A stretch of DNA of 6,374 bases from an uncultured Eubacteriales bacterium. Its GTDB lineage: Bacteria; Bacillota; Clostridia; Christensenellales; CAG-138. Where the stretch lies: contig CACXNN010000093.1 of the NCBI GenBank assembly GCA_902768995.1, positions 1 through 6,374 on the forward strand, written 5' to 3'. Shown in pieces: positions 6,273 to 6,374 of the stretch (within the stretch, counting starts at the first letter, position 1; every line of letters begins with the position of its first letter). The notes below the pieces were generated by a model that made no database searches, was not told where the DNA came from, and was given only the letters and a program-made list of their open reading frames with translations. The translations under genes were made by a program, and so were the position numbers.

Positions 6273-6289
6273 ATTACAGTTTCATTACA
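6273..6289 (+). promoter_or_regulatory. Second PhoP-box-like direct repeat, before the gene at 6358
   Basis: ATTACA at 6273-6278 and 6284-6289 repeats the hexamer, the 5-bp gap and the 11-bp period seen at 4140-4156. It starts six bases after the kinase stop codon. The two sites have different gap bases (AAGAA versus GTTTC), so only the hexamers are conserved, as expected of binding-site half-repeats. Confidence 0.6.
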
Positions 6290-6321
6290 ATTCCGAAAAG
6301 ACTTTTAGGGCTGCTTCGTCG

Positions 6322-6327
6322 TACCCT
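6322..6327 (+). promoter_or_regulatory. Activator-type -10 of the gene at 6358
   Basis: TACCCT lies exactly 32 nt after the second ATTACA, the same distance as TATCCT in the response-regulator promoter. It matches the sigma-A consensus poorly and no clear -35 is present, consistent with activator dependence. The following GGCAGAAAAACGAGAG closely resembles the matching bases at 4198-4213. Confidence 0.4.
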
Positions 6328-6357
6328 GGGGGCAGAAAAACGAGAGAGGTGATTTTT

Positions 6358-6374
6358 ATGAAACGAACCCTTGT
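6358..6374 (+). CDS. Start of a gene running off the right edge, possibly an exported protein
   Basis: ATG at 6358 is preceded by a strong Shine-Dalgarno, AGGTGAT (6347-6353). Only MKRTL and a partial codon are visible. A start with two basic residues suits a signal peptide but proves nothing. Its position directly behind a PhoB-type regulator and kinase, with a PhoP-box-like site in front, makes a phosphate-binding protein (PstS) or another transporter component the leading guess. That is context only. Confidence 0.6.

Overview
The window looks like chromosomal DNA from a GC-rich, endospore-forming member of the Clostridia, plausibly an Oscillospiraceae-type gut bacterium. The reasons are GC-rich third codon positions with AT-rich intergenic gaps, Gram-positive ribosome binding sites, a YunB sporulation protein, a clostridial-type Amidase_3 lipoprotein and an arginine deiminase. 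The taxonomic placement is inference. No RNA gene, insertion sequence, CRISPR array or origin was seen.

Left part (1-1133): the 3' half of a PRPP synthetase gene (prs) enters from the left edge. It converges with, and overlaps, a decayed XRE-family regulator on the minus strand. That regulator keeps the first two helices of its HTH domain, then jumps to what looks like the C-terminal part of the family. Its own 3' end runs into prs. The AT-rich gap at 907-1133 holds a perfect 14-bp palindrome next to a minus-strand -10, recurring AACCG half-sites, an 11-bp inverted repeat, and a near-consensus promoter firing right at the start codon of the next gene.

Middle (1134-3401): a plus-strand pair of genes 24 nt apart encodes a lipoprotein N-acetylmuramoyl-L-alanine amidase (cell-wall hydrolase) and a complete arginine deiminase (arcA). 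The pair ends in a 165-nt convergent gap with two strong hairpins. Facing them on the minus strand is yunB.

Right part (3402-6374): divergent from yunB is an OmpR/PhoB-class response regulator followed with no gap by its HAMP-HisKA-HATPase sensor kinase. A gene whose first six codons are visible (MKRTL...) begins at 6358. The main discovery is that both the response-regulator promoter and the promoter of the 6358 gene carry ATTACA-N5-ATTACA direct repeats (11-bp period) exactly 32 nt upstream of a TA[T/C]CCT -10 candidate. A shared start-region sequence follows. The two 32-nt spacers have otherwise diverged. This resembles the Firmicutes PhoP box and suggests that the two-component system activates itself and the downstream gene, which would fit a phosphate-uptake locus with a pstS-like first gene. 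That functional link is inference.
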